Shown: positions 1 to 10,084 of the stretch, piece by piece
Numbering within the stretch: position 1 is the first letter of the stretch
Layout: every line of letters starts with the position of its first letter
Assembly (NCBI GenBank): GCA_963585895.1
Contig: OY757917.1
Location: forward strand, 102,103,617-102,167,616
Source of the DNA: Sepioteuthis lessoniana
Taxonomy: Eukaryota; Mollusca; Cephalopoda; Myopsida; Loliginidae
DNA length: 64,000 nt
Direction of reading: 5' to 3'
Position numbers and translations under genes: made by a program
The notes under the pieces: model-generated
Database searches by the model: none
Told to the model about the DNA's origin: nothing
The model's input: only the letters and a program-made list of their open reading frames with translations

Positions 1-1085
1 CAAGACTTGAATTCTTTTTTTGCGTTGCTTTTGTTATTATCATATTACTTTGACTGGTTCATTGTACTACGTTCAGGAGAGAACAATAGCATCCCTGTGT
101 ATCAAAAAAAAAAAAAATAGATAGAACCATCTGTATGGCTTGCATTGCTTGGAATAAGCTTAACCAGCCATTATATTTGTCACTTTTTTTATTTTCAATA
201 TTATTTTCTGAAGAAAAGCAATACTTCTCAATTCGTATAGACTGTACATCTAAAATAGTTGTAGAATGGATCCACCGAAACATGGTATCAATAAAAGCAA
301 CATTAAAAGACTGAGTAATTCAGTAATGTGAAGAACTCTTGGAATGAAAATGATTCCTCTTAAAATTACAGAAAGTGTCTTTGGACATCTTAGAAATACA
401 TCAACCAATACATCATCTCTTCTCAAAATCCTGATATTATTTTGATTTATGGCTCTTTACAAATTACTAACTTAATACATACTCTAAGACTTTCTTAAAA
501 TGATGATGATTTCATATTCCCACAACACCTTTTATTATCCTTATTTAATTTTCTTGTTTACTTTCAGTTTCTTTAAATCCTTCACTGGGTCTTTACCCAA
601 GACCTAGTATGAGGGAAGATAGCAATTATATATATTCTACATATTTGTTTTTTGCTGCCTCTTTTGGGTGATATTTTTCTGTCACATTGATAGTACTCTA
701 TTAAGAAGATGAGCAGTTCTGCAAAGAGTAATTTTTTGTATTTCATATTGGCTGGGACTGCCAGGTATCTTGTTAATGTGTTCATCTGTCACTTTCTTGA
801 TCATACCCAGGGCTCCCACTATTACTGGCATTACTGGTAGTTTTAAGGTGCCACATTTTTTTCAATTTCTATTTCCATGTCTTTTTATTTACTTACTATA
901 TTCTTTGACTGATATCTGTTGGCACTTATTATTATTTTATAATATGAAATAGTAAACACCTAAATCTTAGGATTCGAGTGTTTTTTATTTTATAATGCCA
1001 CCACATTTTTTCTTCTTCATCTTATTATTTTATATTCCCATAACATATCTCTTATGAGAGCATTGAACCCTTGAATGTTAGTGTA
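1..1085. other. AT-rich stretch with no recognised feature
   Basis: No gene, RNA or known repeat could be recognised. The short open frames here are low-complexity and AT-rich and show no domain. The stretch ends at the TA target site of the mariner relic. Confidence 0.5.
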
Positions 1086-1953
1086 TGAGGATCATTAAAT
1101 AAGTTTCCAGACTTTTTTTTGTATGGGCACTTTTATTAATAGTACACACGTGAAACTCTAGTCCCCTTTGAAGTAATCTCCTCCAGTTGCAATGCACTTG
1201 TTGTACTGTTGCAACAACTTCTGGAAGGCCCCATGGAAGTCCTCTTGTGTGAGCGTGTCAATGACTTTCGTCACAGCCTCTTTCATCTCCTCAATTGTCT
1301 CATAACGACAGCCTCTGAGCTTAGGGAATAACCAAAAGTCACAGGGAGCAAGGTCTGGACTATAGGGAGGGTGAGGAACTGTCTTGATGCCCATTTTGGT
1401 CAAATAGTCTGTGACAAGGATGGAGTTGTGGACTGGTGCATTGTCTTGCTGGAAATGCCACTGACCCGATTTGAAGAGTGCGGGCCTCTTCCCTAGGAAT
1501 CTCTTCCTGAACTCCCTTAAAACCTCAACATAGTAACCCTAACCATAACCCTTTGGCCAATCCTGGTGTATTGACTTCCTTACACCTCTCATCATCCCTC
1601 ACAGACTCTCTGCCTTCCTTGAATCTCTTATGCCACTCAAAAACTGATGTTTGATTCATGCAAGATGATCGAAAAGCAGTCTGAAGCATTCTGTACGTTT
1701 CTATGGCATTTTTTCCAAGTCTAAAACAGAATTTTATTGCATATCGTTCTTCTAAATTGTCCTGACGTCCAGATTGCATTTTTGAAATTCACCAGCTGTG
1801 ACAATCAGACTTTAGTAGAGTGTATTCCAATTGCTGCTGTAGCTGTTCCTTTGAACATAAGATGTATAGCAATAAGATAATGAATTTTCAAGAGTCTACT
1901 ATAATTTTAAATGCCTGTACAAAAATGTCTGGAAACTTATTGAAGGCCCCACG
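1086..1953 (-). mobile_element. mariner-like DNA transposon, internally deleted
   Basis: The two ends are inverted copies of each other (about 27 bp, sharing the core taagtttccagac) and are flanked by TA at 1,084-1,085 and 1,954-1,955, the target duplication expected of Tc1/mariner elements. Between them lies a minus-strand transposase relic. At 868 bp it is shorter than the roughly 1.3 kb usual for mariner. The missing part is the middle of the transposase, including the first catalytic aspartate. Confidence 0.88.
1158..1779 (-). pseudogene. mariner transposase relic (N-terminal HTH plus C-terminal catalytic end)
   Basis: A cut-and-paste transposase that would bind the element's inverted ends and catalyse excision and insertion at TA. 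The part at 1,525-1,779 reads as the N-terminal helix-turn-helix domain (YAIKFCFRLGKNAIETYRML, then SVFEWHKRFKEG). The part at 1,158 to about 1,532 reads as the C-terminal catalytic half: HFQQDNAPVHNS carries the second Asp, and HPPYSPDLAPCDFWLFPKL, 34 residues on, carries the third, fitting the DD34D pattern. Roughly 130 residues between the two are missing and the frames differ, so no active enzyme can be made. The relation to the SETMAR/Mos-type group is judged from remembered motifs, not a search. Confidence 0.88.
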
Positions 1954-2566
1954 TATGTCTATTTTTTTTATATGCTTCATGTATAAAGTACCCATAAATA
2001 TAGCAGAAATCGCCAGTGTTCTTCACGCATTGATGTCTCCTTGTAGCCATTATCAATTCTGACAGAAAAAATAAACAAAATTAGATATCCCTATCAATAC
2101 CATAAATTTATTTAGCTACAAAAAAATAAAATATAATTCCTCAAATTGCATGAAAACTAGAACATACTGAACAAAATTGTTTCCATTTTTGAAATCTGCA
2201 GATCAAAAATAATTTTAAAAAACTTAAGCAACTGAGTTTTTCAAAAAATTTGTGTCGTTTCTTATTGTATCTCAACAATGACTGCCTATCAAAATACCTG
2301 CCTAGATAATGTCTGTATATATTATAACTAATTAAATGTTATGGTAAACAATTTCTACAGATTTCCAAATTATGCACAAGTATCTAACCAACGACTTTTA
2401 TCTACAGCAATCATCTTCTTACCAATGAATAAAATTTCTTAATTCTAGATTTATCTGCTATTCGCTAAAATTATTTTCCATTAAAATTCTACTACTTCTA
2501 TCCCATAATAGTTGTTGTATGTAATATGAAATTTTTAAGCTAATATAACAACAGTTATAGGACATG
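1954..2566. other. AT-rich stretch with no recognised feature
   Basis: I see no domain, RNA or repeat that matches other families in the window. Confidence 0.45.
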
Positions 2567-2818
2567 AAGTAAAGTTGGCGACTGTAATTGAGGGCAACCT
2601 GAAGGCTCCTTTTTTATTAGCCGAGGTATAGAAGAGAGCACGACTTCTTTCCCTGGATTGCTCCACTCTACCCTTGATCCATACCTTATAAAACTGAATG
2701 TTTAGCAAGGAGGCATCAAGTACCATTTTTTTTGAGTCTTTGGTATAACTCGAACAAGGATTGAACCCCAGTCTCCCAGGCCATTGACGAACACTCTACC
2801 CACTCAGCCAATGGGCTG
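2567..2818 (-). mobile_element. SINE family B (tRNA-headed), minus
   Basis: The head, read on the minus strand, has an A-box-like stretch around gtagagtgtt and a B-box-like stretch ggttcaatcc (degenerate here). It is followed by the family's fixed body (tcataccaaagactc, ggtacttgatgcc, ctcagcattataagg) and the end gccaactttactt. The copy is nearly full length and diverged. Confidence 0.8.
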
Positions 2819-3182
2819 GTTTCATGATGAAAATTTGGTTTAGAAAATAATTTTCAAATTAGAAATAGGTTGACATTGTTTATAAACATAACACTCATTG
2901 TATCTATTAATATATATGACCTTAATTTTTCCCCTTCTTGTTATATTAATTACATAGAAATCTTTCTACTTTTCATTGCACAAATGGATATGTTACATCA
3001 CCGTTTTATTTTGGATCTATTCTCTTACAACATATCAACTCTTTTAAAAACTATTTCAAAAAGTTTTTCTTCTCAAAAACTTTCCTCCTGATGATGATCT
3101 AAGGTCAAAATTACTTGAGAACAATAAAAAAATAAATAACACAAAAGAAATATTCCTATTTATCTCTTTACTTTTGTTCATC

Positions 3183-3202
3183 TTTATATATATATATATA
3201 TT
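3183..3202. repeat. (TA)n microsatellite
   Basis: About ten TA dinucleotides, immediately before the SINE A host copy. Confidence 0.9.
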
Positions 3203-3800
3203 TGGAGGCAATTATGGTATAAGCATAGGAAATAGACACAGCGACCTGAGTTCAAATCTTAGACAAGGCTGTTTGCATTTCACAGAGCTCTAATACTCTT
3301 GCGAAAAGTATGCATCCAATGATTCTTCCTCCAGCTACAGGTAAATAGTAGAGCAGACTGGACTCTGTAACCTTGATATGGTACTATTTACCAACCCCTC
3401 CGCTCGGGCAGGATATGACTCTAGGTCAATTTTTAAGCGGAGTTTAACAGGTTTTAATTCAGAGTTTTCCTTCTCCTAGACTAGTTGCCTCACCAAGGCT
3501 GAAGAACCTAGTCTGTCCTACTATTTACCCATAGCTGGAGGGAGAATAAGGGGGTTCATACCTTTCCCAAGGGTATTTGCTCGAAAGGGAACGTAATAGC
3601 GCGACTGGAGTACGAACTCGCGTACTACGATTCCGCAGTTCATCGCTTTAACCATTACACCACGAGGACACCCCTTTGGTGGTGTAACCTTGATATGGTA
3701 ACCAGTCTAGGAGAAGGAAAACTCTGAATTCAAATCTGTTAAACTCCACTTAAAAATTGACCTTGAGTCGCAACCTGCTCAAGTGGAGGGGTTGGTAAAT
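3203..3800 (+). mobile_element. SINE family A, plus, split by a second SINE
   Basis: A tRNA-headed SINE (head near 3,207-3,270; core about 3,280-3,360) resumes after an inserted element at 3,701 and ends in ggggttggtaaatg. The interrupted halves join at tgtaaccttgatatggta, which is present on both sides of the insert (3,366-3,383 and 3,683-3,700). Confidence 0.85.
3384..3682 (-). mobile_element. SINE with D-type head and A-type tail, nested, 18-bp TSD
   Basis: A full-length SINE of about 299 bp inserted into another SINE, flanked by a perfect 18-bp target-site duplication. Read on the minus strand, the head has tggtgtaatggtta (A-box region) and gagttcgtactcc (B-box region). The core (aatacccttgggaaagg, ctccagctatgggtaaatag) and tail (gaggggttggtaaatag) match family A. 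The head matches the family D copies at 33.27-33.51 kb and 40.58-40.80 kb, so this is a modular or chimeric SINE. Confidence 0.9.
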
Positions 3801-3850
3801 GCATATATACACATACATGCACACACACATTCACACAAGCATTCACATTA

Positions 3851-3852
3851 CA

Positions 3853-3892
<40 letters not shown>
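3851..3892. repeat. (TA)n microsatellite
   Basis: About 21 TA dinucleotides with CA-rich flanks. The open frames reading IYIYIY through it are artefacts. Confidence 0.95.
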
Positions 3893-3896
<4 letters not shown>

Positions 3897-4252
3897 CTCT
3901 ACATGCATTTATACATGTATACACTACACTCACACACACACACTGATAGAAAATATATATTTACAAAACCCTGAATATATTTTTCAATTAAGCATAAAGG
4001 TAATATAACCTTATTAAATGATCATATATACCAATCAATACATGTTTTGGTTCTAGAATAACAATATCCATATACTCTAACCAGCTCAAAATCAACAACA
4101 TCCTTAAACGTATTGTAATTTTATTTTCTGTCTGTATACAATATCGTTATTTAAAATTACATATGTACTACATCAGTATAGGTATATGCAAACATTGTTT
4201 TGTGTTGAAAAGTAATTAATTAAAGAATATTTACGCTGAATAATTTATTCAG

Positions 4253-4548
4253 GTGGAGGTGCCCGTGGTGTAATGGATATTGTCATTGGAAATGGACACG
4301 ACGACATGAGTTCAAATCTTGGATGAGACTAATTGCATTTCACATAGCACTAATACCCTTGGGAAAGGTATGAATCCAATTATCCTCCCTCCAGCTATGG
4401 GTAAATAGTAGGGCAGACTGATTTCTTCAGCCTTGGTGAGGCAACTAGTCTAGAAGAAGGAAAACTCTAAATTCAAACCTGTTAAACTCCGCTTAAAAAT
4501 TGACCTTGTGTAATATCTTGCCCGAGCGAAGGGGTTGGTAAATATGGG
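4253..4548 (+). mobile_element. SINE family A, full length, 12-bp TSD
   Basis: Flanked by taatttattcag at 4,241-4,252 and 4,549-4,560. The head gcccgtggtgtaatgg (A box) and gagttcaaatcttgg (B box) are tRNA-like. The core and the end ggggttggtaaatatg follow. I take it as the reference copy of family A in this window. Confidence 0.92.
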
Positions 4549-4754
4549 TAATTTATTCAGTGCCTACTATATCAAAATATCTAGTAGGCGCATCTCATAA
4601 AATAATTCACAAATGTTGTACTGAGAAAGCTCTGCTGTTCTGGCCTTGTACCTGACTAGGCTAAGATTCATAAATAATTTCTAATTTATACTTTTTTGAT
4701 TTGCATGAAACTTTAATAATTAAATTTTATGTCATATGATCAGTGAGTTATATA

Positions 4755-5191
4755 TTAGGGTGTTCAGAAAGTAATTTCATTTTATCAGAGAGGATATCAA
4801 AAGAAATGTAACTTTAATATATTTTCATATTAGCTTAAAAAATGTAACCACCTTCACTTCCAGCAATTGCAAACCAGTGAATCTTAGAAAAGATAAGATT
4901 ATTCAGATGTGAAGCTCTTCCACATCCTCCATATTCACCTACTGATTTTCATATGTTTCAATCACTAGAATATTTTATAAGTGGCTAAGAAAAGAAAAAA
5001 GAATCGATCTTTGGAATTTTTTTCCCAGAAAAACTCCAAATTTCTTTAAACATGAAATCAAAAATTTACCTTTATGATGACTCTCAGTCATTGAAAATAA
5101 AGATGATTATGTTTTTGATGATAATATTTTGATCATTACATTTGTTTTTTAGGTCCTCTCTGGTAAAACATAATTACTTTTAAATACCCTA

Positions 5192-5192
<1 letters not shown>
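4755..5192 (+). mobile_element. mariner-like deletion derivative (438 bp)
   Basis: Inverted ends of about 44 bp (left starts ttagggtgttcag; right ends aaataccctaa; both contain a cagagagga-type block), flanked by TA on each side. The interior keeps a plus-strand C-terminal transposase fragment: HPPYSPTDFHMF, then a region resembling the W-K-C / D-Y-F-D terminus of mariner transposases, with stops. The N-terminal two thirds are missing. Confidence 0.82.

Positions 5193-5240
<48 letters not shown>
5193..5240. repeat. (TA)n microsatellite
   Basis: About 20 TA dinucleotides directly abutting the mariner derivative and lying just before a LINE tail. Confidence 0.95.
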
Positions 5241-5244
<4 letters not shown>

Positions 5245-5249
5245 AGAGC

Positions 5250-5535
5250 ATTATCATTATCATCATGTTGTGCTGTTAGCATAGATTTCCCTAACTCTCT
5301 CTTGCCATCCATCTCTATCATCCATCACTTCTGGCAGGTCTTCCAGGCTACATCCTTTGTCCGTACAGAGCTGTTGTAGATAAGTTATAGCTGGTCATCC
5401 AACTCTTGCACGTCTGTGTGAAGGGGTCCATAGGAAAACATTCAGCTGTATCCCACATGTCTTGTTCATCTGATTTGGATGGTTTTCGAGATGGGTAGTA
5501 GGTGGCTGTACAGCTGCTGTTTTGTAGGATATTAA
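5250..5535 (-). mobile_element. LINE 3' tail, 5'-truncated, old
   Basis: Minus-oriented 3' end of the window's LINE family. It begins (left) with an ATG-type repeat (tcatcatg), and its minus-strand frame contains a degenerate SSCTATYYPSRKPSKSDEQD where younger copies read KQQLYGHLPPITKTIQVRRT. The copy is diverged. Confidence 0.8.
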
Positions 5536-5905
5536 TAATAGAATTTATACAAACACGTCCTGGAAATATCATTCTTGCATGAATAAAAAATTAATCCCAA
5601 TTTCTTTTCATATTCTAATTAAAAATCTGAGTTCATATCCTGACTTGCGTGTGCACACATATACACACTTAGAGTTATGTGGAAATTCTCCTCTTTGCAT
5701 ATTCTCTTTTTATTGCTATTAAATTTCTTTTTCTATCCTGACGAAAGTATTAAAGAAATAATCTCAAATATGGTTAAAAAAAAAAGAATATTATCTTTAA
5801 TTTTTATTACATGAACCATTTTTTTACTAATATTTTTTTCTTGTATTTGTTTTTTTTACTAATATTTACTGTATCTTTGTAACCAAAAATGAAATTACAT
5901 AAATG
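5536..5905. other. AT-rich stretch with no recognised feature
   Basis: Homopolymeric T runs and no gene signal. Confidence 0.4.
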
Positions 5906-5907
5906 TA

Positions 5908-6152
5908 TATGAAAGTGTTCACCACTGGTCCGGGAGACTTGGGTTCAATCCCAGGTTGCATCATACCAAAGACTTTAAAAATGGTACTTGATACTTCCTT
6001 GCTTAACACTCAGCAATATAAGGTACATATCGAGGGTCAAGTGGAGCAATCCAGGGAATGGAGTAGCGCCCTCCCCTACACCTCGGTGTAGTAGCTATTG
6101 AAAAGGGAGCCTTCTGGTCGCCCTCGCCTATGGTCGCCAACAAATTTACTTT
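5908..6152 (+). mobile_element. SINE family B, plus
   Basis: Head with gggttcaatcccaggt (B-box region), then the family body (ataccaaagact, ggtacttgatac, cacctcggtgtagtagct) and the 3' end near caacaaatttactt. Confidence 0.87.
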
Positions 6153-6235
6153 ATATATATCTTTAGTAATAGACTTTCAATGCTGTAGAGTTTGGTAATG
6201 AATAATACCTAATAATATTCATGTACCCTTATGAG

Positions 6236-7310
6236 TGGAGCTTAGAATACACTGACTGTGTCCTCTGCAGACAGGTAAGACCTCACCACCCCACAAAAAA
6301 TGAAAGGGTGTCCTGTGGTTAACATTAAACTGCATTTTGTGGTCAGGCTCCAGTTATGGACATCTGGGAAGTATAGAATACTTTTTCATTGCCATTACTC
6401 CCAGGCCCACTCTAACCTGGATTGGTTGTACCTTTTAGGATCTCATCTATGGGTCAAATAGATCTATTTGAAAAATGTTTGTATTAGATAGGAATACTTG
6501 ATAGTGTATAACTGTGTGCAAATTATTTGTATTAAGAATCATTACTTGATGCTATAATTGTTTACTGAGAATTTTTATTATTATTATTAGTTACTTGAAA
6601 CCATATAACTACAAACAAATGATTATTATTTAATTAAAAAAGTTACTTGAAACCATATAATTATGTATAGATTATTAGTTATACATAGGAATACTTGAAA
6701 CCGTATAATTGTATATAGATTATTAGTAATACATAGGAATACTCAAAACCATATAATTGTATATAGATTATTAGTAATACATAGGAATACTTGAAACCAT
6801 ATAATTCTATATAGATTATTAGTAATACATAGGAATACTTGAAACCATATAATTCTATATAGATTATTAGTAATACATAGGAATACTTGAAACCATGTAA
6901 TTGTATATAGATTATTAGTAATACATAGGAATACTTGAAACCATATAATTGTATATAGATTATTAGTAATACATAGGAATACTTGAAACCATATAATTCT
7001 ATATAGATTATTAGTTATACATAGGAATACTTGAAACTGTATAATTGTGTATAGATTATTAGTAATACATAGGAATACTTGAAACCATATAATTCTATAT
7101 AGATTATTAGTAATACATAGGAATACTTGAAACCGTATAATTGTGTATAGATTATTAGTAATACATAGGAATACTTGAAACCATATAATTGTATATAGAT
7201 TATTAGTAATACATAGGAATACTTGAAACCGTATAATTGTGTATAGATTATTAGTAATACATAGGAATACTTGAAACCATATAATTGAGTATAAATTGCT
7301 ATTATGAGAA
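6236..7310 (+). mobile_element. Family C retroposon copy carrying a 48-bp minisatellite
   Basis: The 5' body (tagaatacactgactg, ctctgcag, cattgccattactccc, tctatgggtcaaatag) matches about 25 other copies in the window. Its internal unit then expands into the 48-bp array at 6,645-7,268. The usual 3' tail is not clear here. I recognise no coding capacity. Confidence 0.8.
6645..7268. repeat. 48-bp minisatellite, 13 units
   Basis: Each unit runs from acttgaaaccatataatt to acataggaat. The unit start recurs at 6,645, 6,693, 6,741 and so on to 7,269, exactly 13 x 48 bp. Unit variants differ in gtat / ctat / gtgt after ataatt. Because 48 is divisible by three, a minus-strand frame reads through with a 16-residue repeat; this is an artefact. 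Confidence 0.95.
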
Positions 7311-7317
7311 ATATTTG

Positions 7318-7551
7318 GTTAGTTTTCTTTGTTAAATGGCATATCAACTTTCATGGGTTATTTGATGCCAAAGCCATCTTGTAGAAGAATAGCAGGGATA
7401 CTCTTTAACCCACAGCTGGGGGAATAAGGGGGTTCATATCTTTCCCAATGGTATTTGTCTGAAAGTGAATATAACAATGCAACTGGACTTCACACTTGCT
7501 TACTTCATGGCGACTGTCCAGTACTTTAGCCATTATGTCATGAGACCTTCC
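7318..7551 (-). mobile_element. SINE family D, minus
   Basis: Read on the minus strand it has a tRNA-like head (degenerate), the shared core (ataccattgggaaag, ttattcccccagctgtgg) and the family D tail that ends in ggcat...ggttgatatgcc. The tail is also the 3' end of family C. Confidence 0.78.
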
Positions 7552-7642
7552 CCCAGAATATTTACAGCCATTCAACTGTGCAAATTATTTATATTAGATA
7601 GGAATACTTGACATGATATAACTGTGTACAAAAAAAGAATTT

Positions 7643-7783
7643 GTCATACCAAGGTTAGGAGAATGGTTGGATCCATAGCTTTCCGTAGGGTATTATGGAA
7701 AATGCAAACAGCCTTGTATAAGATTTGAACTCTGGTCTGCCAGTTCATTTCATTCAACAATAACCATTATGCAATGAGTGTTG
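7643..7783 (-). mobile_element. SINE family A head/core fragment, minus
   Basis: The minus strand reads a degenerate tRNA-like head (taatggttattgttg), a B-box-like gagttcaaatctta, and part of the core. It is truncated and old. Confidence 0.55.
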
Positions 7784-7824
7784 AATTTTGGAAAGTAACT
7801 AACACTATTACCCACAAGCTCCAG

Positions 7825-8409
7825 TCGGCTGGGTGCGGGCGGTAGAATACACAAACTGCATCCCTGCAAAGTGGCAAGACTCCCTTAATGAGTGTCTTGG
7901 ATATGAAACTAAACTATCTGATGCTGAGGCTCCAATAATGCTGGAGCTTTAGGGAATGCAGAGTACTCCTTCATTGCCATCACTCCCAGTTCCACTCTGA
8001 CCCAGAGTGGTAGCACCTGATAGGGTCCTATATATGGGCCAAATAGAACTGTTTGACGCTTAAACTGAGTGCAAACAAATGACTTTTGCTAAACTGAATT
8101 GCTTGAAAAAGAACTGTTTGTTCATTTAACTGTGTATAAACAAATGATGTTTAATTGAATTGCTAGTGATACATAGCAATACTTGGCACCATTTATCTTT
8201 GACTTATGCTAAATTGAATTGTTTGAAGTAGAACTGTTTGATTATTGAAGTGTGTCTAAACAATTGACTGATGTTAGGGATACATAGCAATACTTGGAAC
8301 TATTTAAGTTTGTTGACTTTTGTTTATAAATCATATGTTTAATATATATGAATAAACCGGGTTTGGTATTAAATAACCTACAAGAGTTGATAAGCCATAA
8401 AACCAAACC
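7825..8409 (+). mobile_element. Family C retroposon, full length, 10-bp TSD
   Basis: Flanked by caagctccag at 7,815-7,824 and 8,410-8,419. It starts tcggctgggtgcgggcgg and ends ataaaaccaaacc. The body carries the family blocks (tagaatacacaaactgcat, ggatatgaaactaaac, cattgccatcactccc) and about three diverged internal units (gcaatacttgg, gtgtgcaaacaaatga). The target duplication points to LINE-type integration. It defines the family's ends: about 585 bp with no open reading frame. Confidence 0.88.
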
Positions 8410-8419
8410 CAAGCTCCAG

Positions 8420-9220
8420 GGCTTTGTAAACAAATACCTATGACACATTCTGAACAGCAGTTAATCTGAGATGACTTCCGACACTAACTTATGTGAGAGG
8501 AGTTTTTAGAAACACATTAAGCAGGATATGAAGAAAGAGTGGATTGGACAGATCTCATATAAATCAAAAGGTATGGTTATAAGATCCTGTTGGCCAAAGG
8601 AGGATCTGGGAAAGATAAGTGAAATGTGAAATAAAGATTGAAATGGGTCCAGCTGGAAAGAGTTGCTGAGTGTTGAGTCCTCTAGCCTGATATGGTTGTA
8701 TTTCTTTGTTTCCACAAGGAATCTACAGCAGTAAACTAAATGTTTATTAAAGATGTAGAGATAAAATCACGAAAAAACTTTACATCGCTAATATTTCTGG
8801 AAGTTGTAACATTAAAGTTACAGTTTTTTTCTTGTTTCGAATCAACATTTCTTTCAACTTTTTACAGAATTTTATTAACATCATTACCCAATATATTAAA
8901 GTTAAATCTTAAAAATATTTAAATTTAAAAAGTACACAAGCTTTACTTAAAAATGTGTCTATGCATCTGTTTCTTATGGAAATATTTGTGAATTATGTTT
9001 GAGGCTGTTTATGCCTTTACTGAGGCCTGAATCCACTTTTCCCTGTCATTACATATCATTGCTACTGGCATGGTGCAACAGATGACAGAAAAAACTGTAA
9101 TGTGTAAACATTTTTGACAGACCACTACTTGATAACTAGAAAATAATAAAATTCTTGTCAACCATATTGACAAGGTCCAATCAAGCTCTCTTTCCCTCTC
9201 TATATATGTGTGTATGCATA
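8420..9220. other. No recognised gene
   Basis: AT-rich sequence with a short non-repetitive part at 8,470-8,740. Open frames on both strands show no domain. Confidence 0.4.
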
Positions 9221-9221
9221 T

Positions 9222-9452
9222 ATGATAATAATAAATAAATATATTTAGATTTATATATTTCATGCCATGGAATTTAGACTGCGACTCCTGGGTTTCATGG
9301 AGTTTTTTTTACAAAACAACTATCATCAGGCAGTTAACAAAATTTGATGATTGTTGTTTTGTAAAAAAACTCCATGAAACCCGGGGTCACAGACTAAATT
9401 CCATGGCATTAAATATATAAATCTAATATATATTTATTTATTATTATTATAT
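9222..9452. repeat. Long inverted repeat (about 106-bp arms, 18-bp spacer)
   Basis: The left arm 9,222-9,327 is the near-exact reverse complement of 9,346-9,452. Matching landmarks are ccatggaatttag against ctaaattccatgg and catggagttttttt against aaaaaaactccatg. The arms end in ATA/ATT-rich sequence. No transposase or tRNA head is visible. It could be a foldback or miniature inverted-repeat element or a local inverted duplication. Confidence 0.88.
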
Positions 9453-9540
9453 AATAGCTCTATCCTAGATATTGAGCACTCTGCATTGCACTTTGTTCGC
9501 CACAAACTCACAAAGTGATTTAGTGACAACCAACACTGTT

Positions 9541-9568
9541 ATTATATATATATATATATATATATATA
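9541..9568. repeat. (TA)n microsatellite
   Basis: TA tract that immediately precedes the mariner derivative; a similar tract follows it at 10,062-10,077. Confidence 0.93.
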
Positions 9569-9569
9569 A

Positions 9570-10057
9570 GGGTCATTCAATAAATGGGGGGGGTAAAAAA
9601 GCAAAATAGATTTTTCTTTTCAGAATTTTTGTCCATAAATATAAACTGTTATTTATTGCCAAAAATATTTCTTTTGCTGTTATTCAAAATAGTGGTAAAT
9701 CAAATCAACAGCTCCAGGCTTGAACAGTGGTCTGTCATCAAATATTTGGTAGCTGAGAAGTACAAAACATGTGAAATTTACTGAAGAAAGTGTGATGTGT
9801 ACAAAAGAGCATGTTTTTTGTCAAACAAATTTTTCCAAATGGATTAAACATGGGTTTGTCACAATGAGTTTGACTCTTCAGTAAAGAAAAGGTTTTGAAT
9901 GCAATGGTCAGTAAAGAAGGTCACACTGACAGTCTTCTGGGACATGAAAGGATCTATCACAATTGCTTCCCTTGGAAAAAAAAAAGTATTACTATAAACA
10001 GTGCTTCCTAAATGCAACTCTATAAACAAAATTCACCTCTTTTATTGAATGACCCTC
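9570..10057 (+). mobile_element. mariner-like deletion derivative (about 488 bp)
   Basis: Inverted ends: gggtcattcaataaatgg on the left and the complement of ttattgaatgaccc on the right. The interior keeps a plus-strand N-terminal HTH-like fragment (EQWSVIKYLVAEKYKTCEIY at 9,720-9,780) and a short piece of the catalytic region (VTVFWDMKGS near 9,930). Most of the transposase is gone. It sits inside a (TA)n tract, as expected for an element that targets TA. Confidence 0.82.
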
Positions 10058-10084
10058 ATTTTTATATATATATATATTCTCTGA

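Noticed and set aside
4253-4330. tRNA gene
   Set aside because: A- and B-box-like sequence is present, but the SINE body follows and the same head recurs in other copies with target duplications. It is a SINE head.
5908-5990. tRNA gene in SINE B heads
   Set aside because: Repeated at more than ten places with the same non-tRNA body; no cloverleaf is kept.
6236-7310. Family C as a Helitron-type element with internal tandem repeats
   Set aside because: A copy with 10-bp target duplications (7,815-8,419) and a tail shared with a tRNA-headed SINE favour LINE-type mobilisation; Helitrons make no target duplication.
7015-7347. Minus-strand 110-codon frame with a 16-residue repeat
   Set aside because: It exists only because the 48-bp unit is a multiple of three; there is no domain or gene context.
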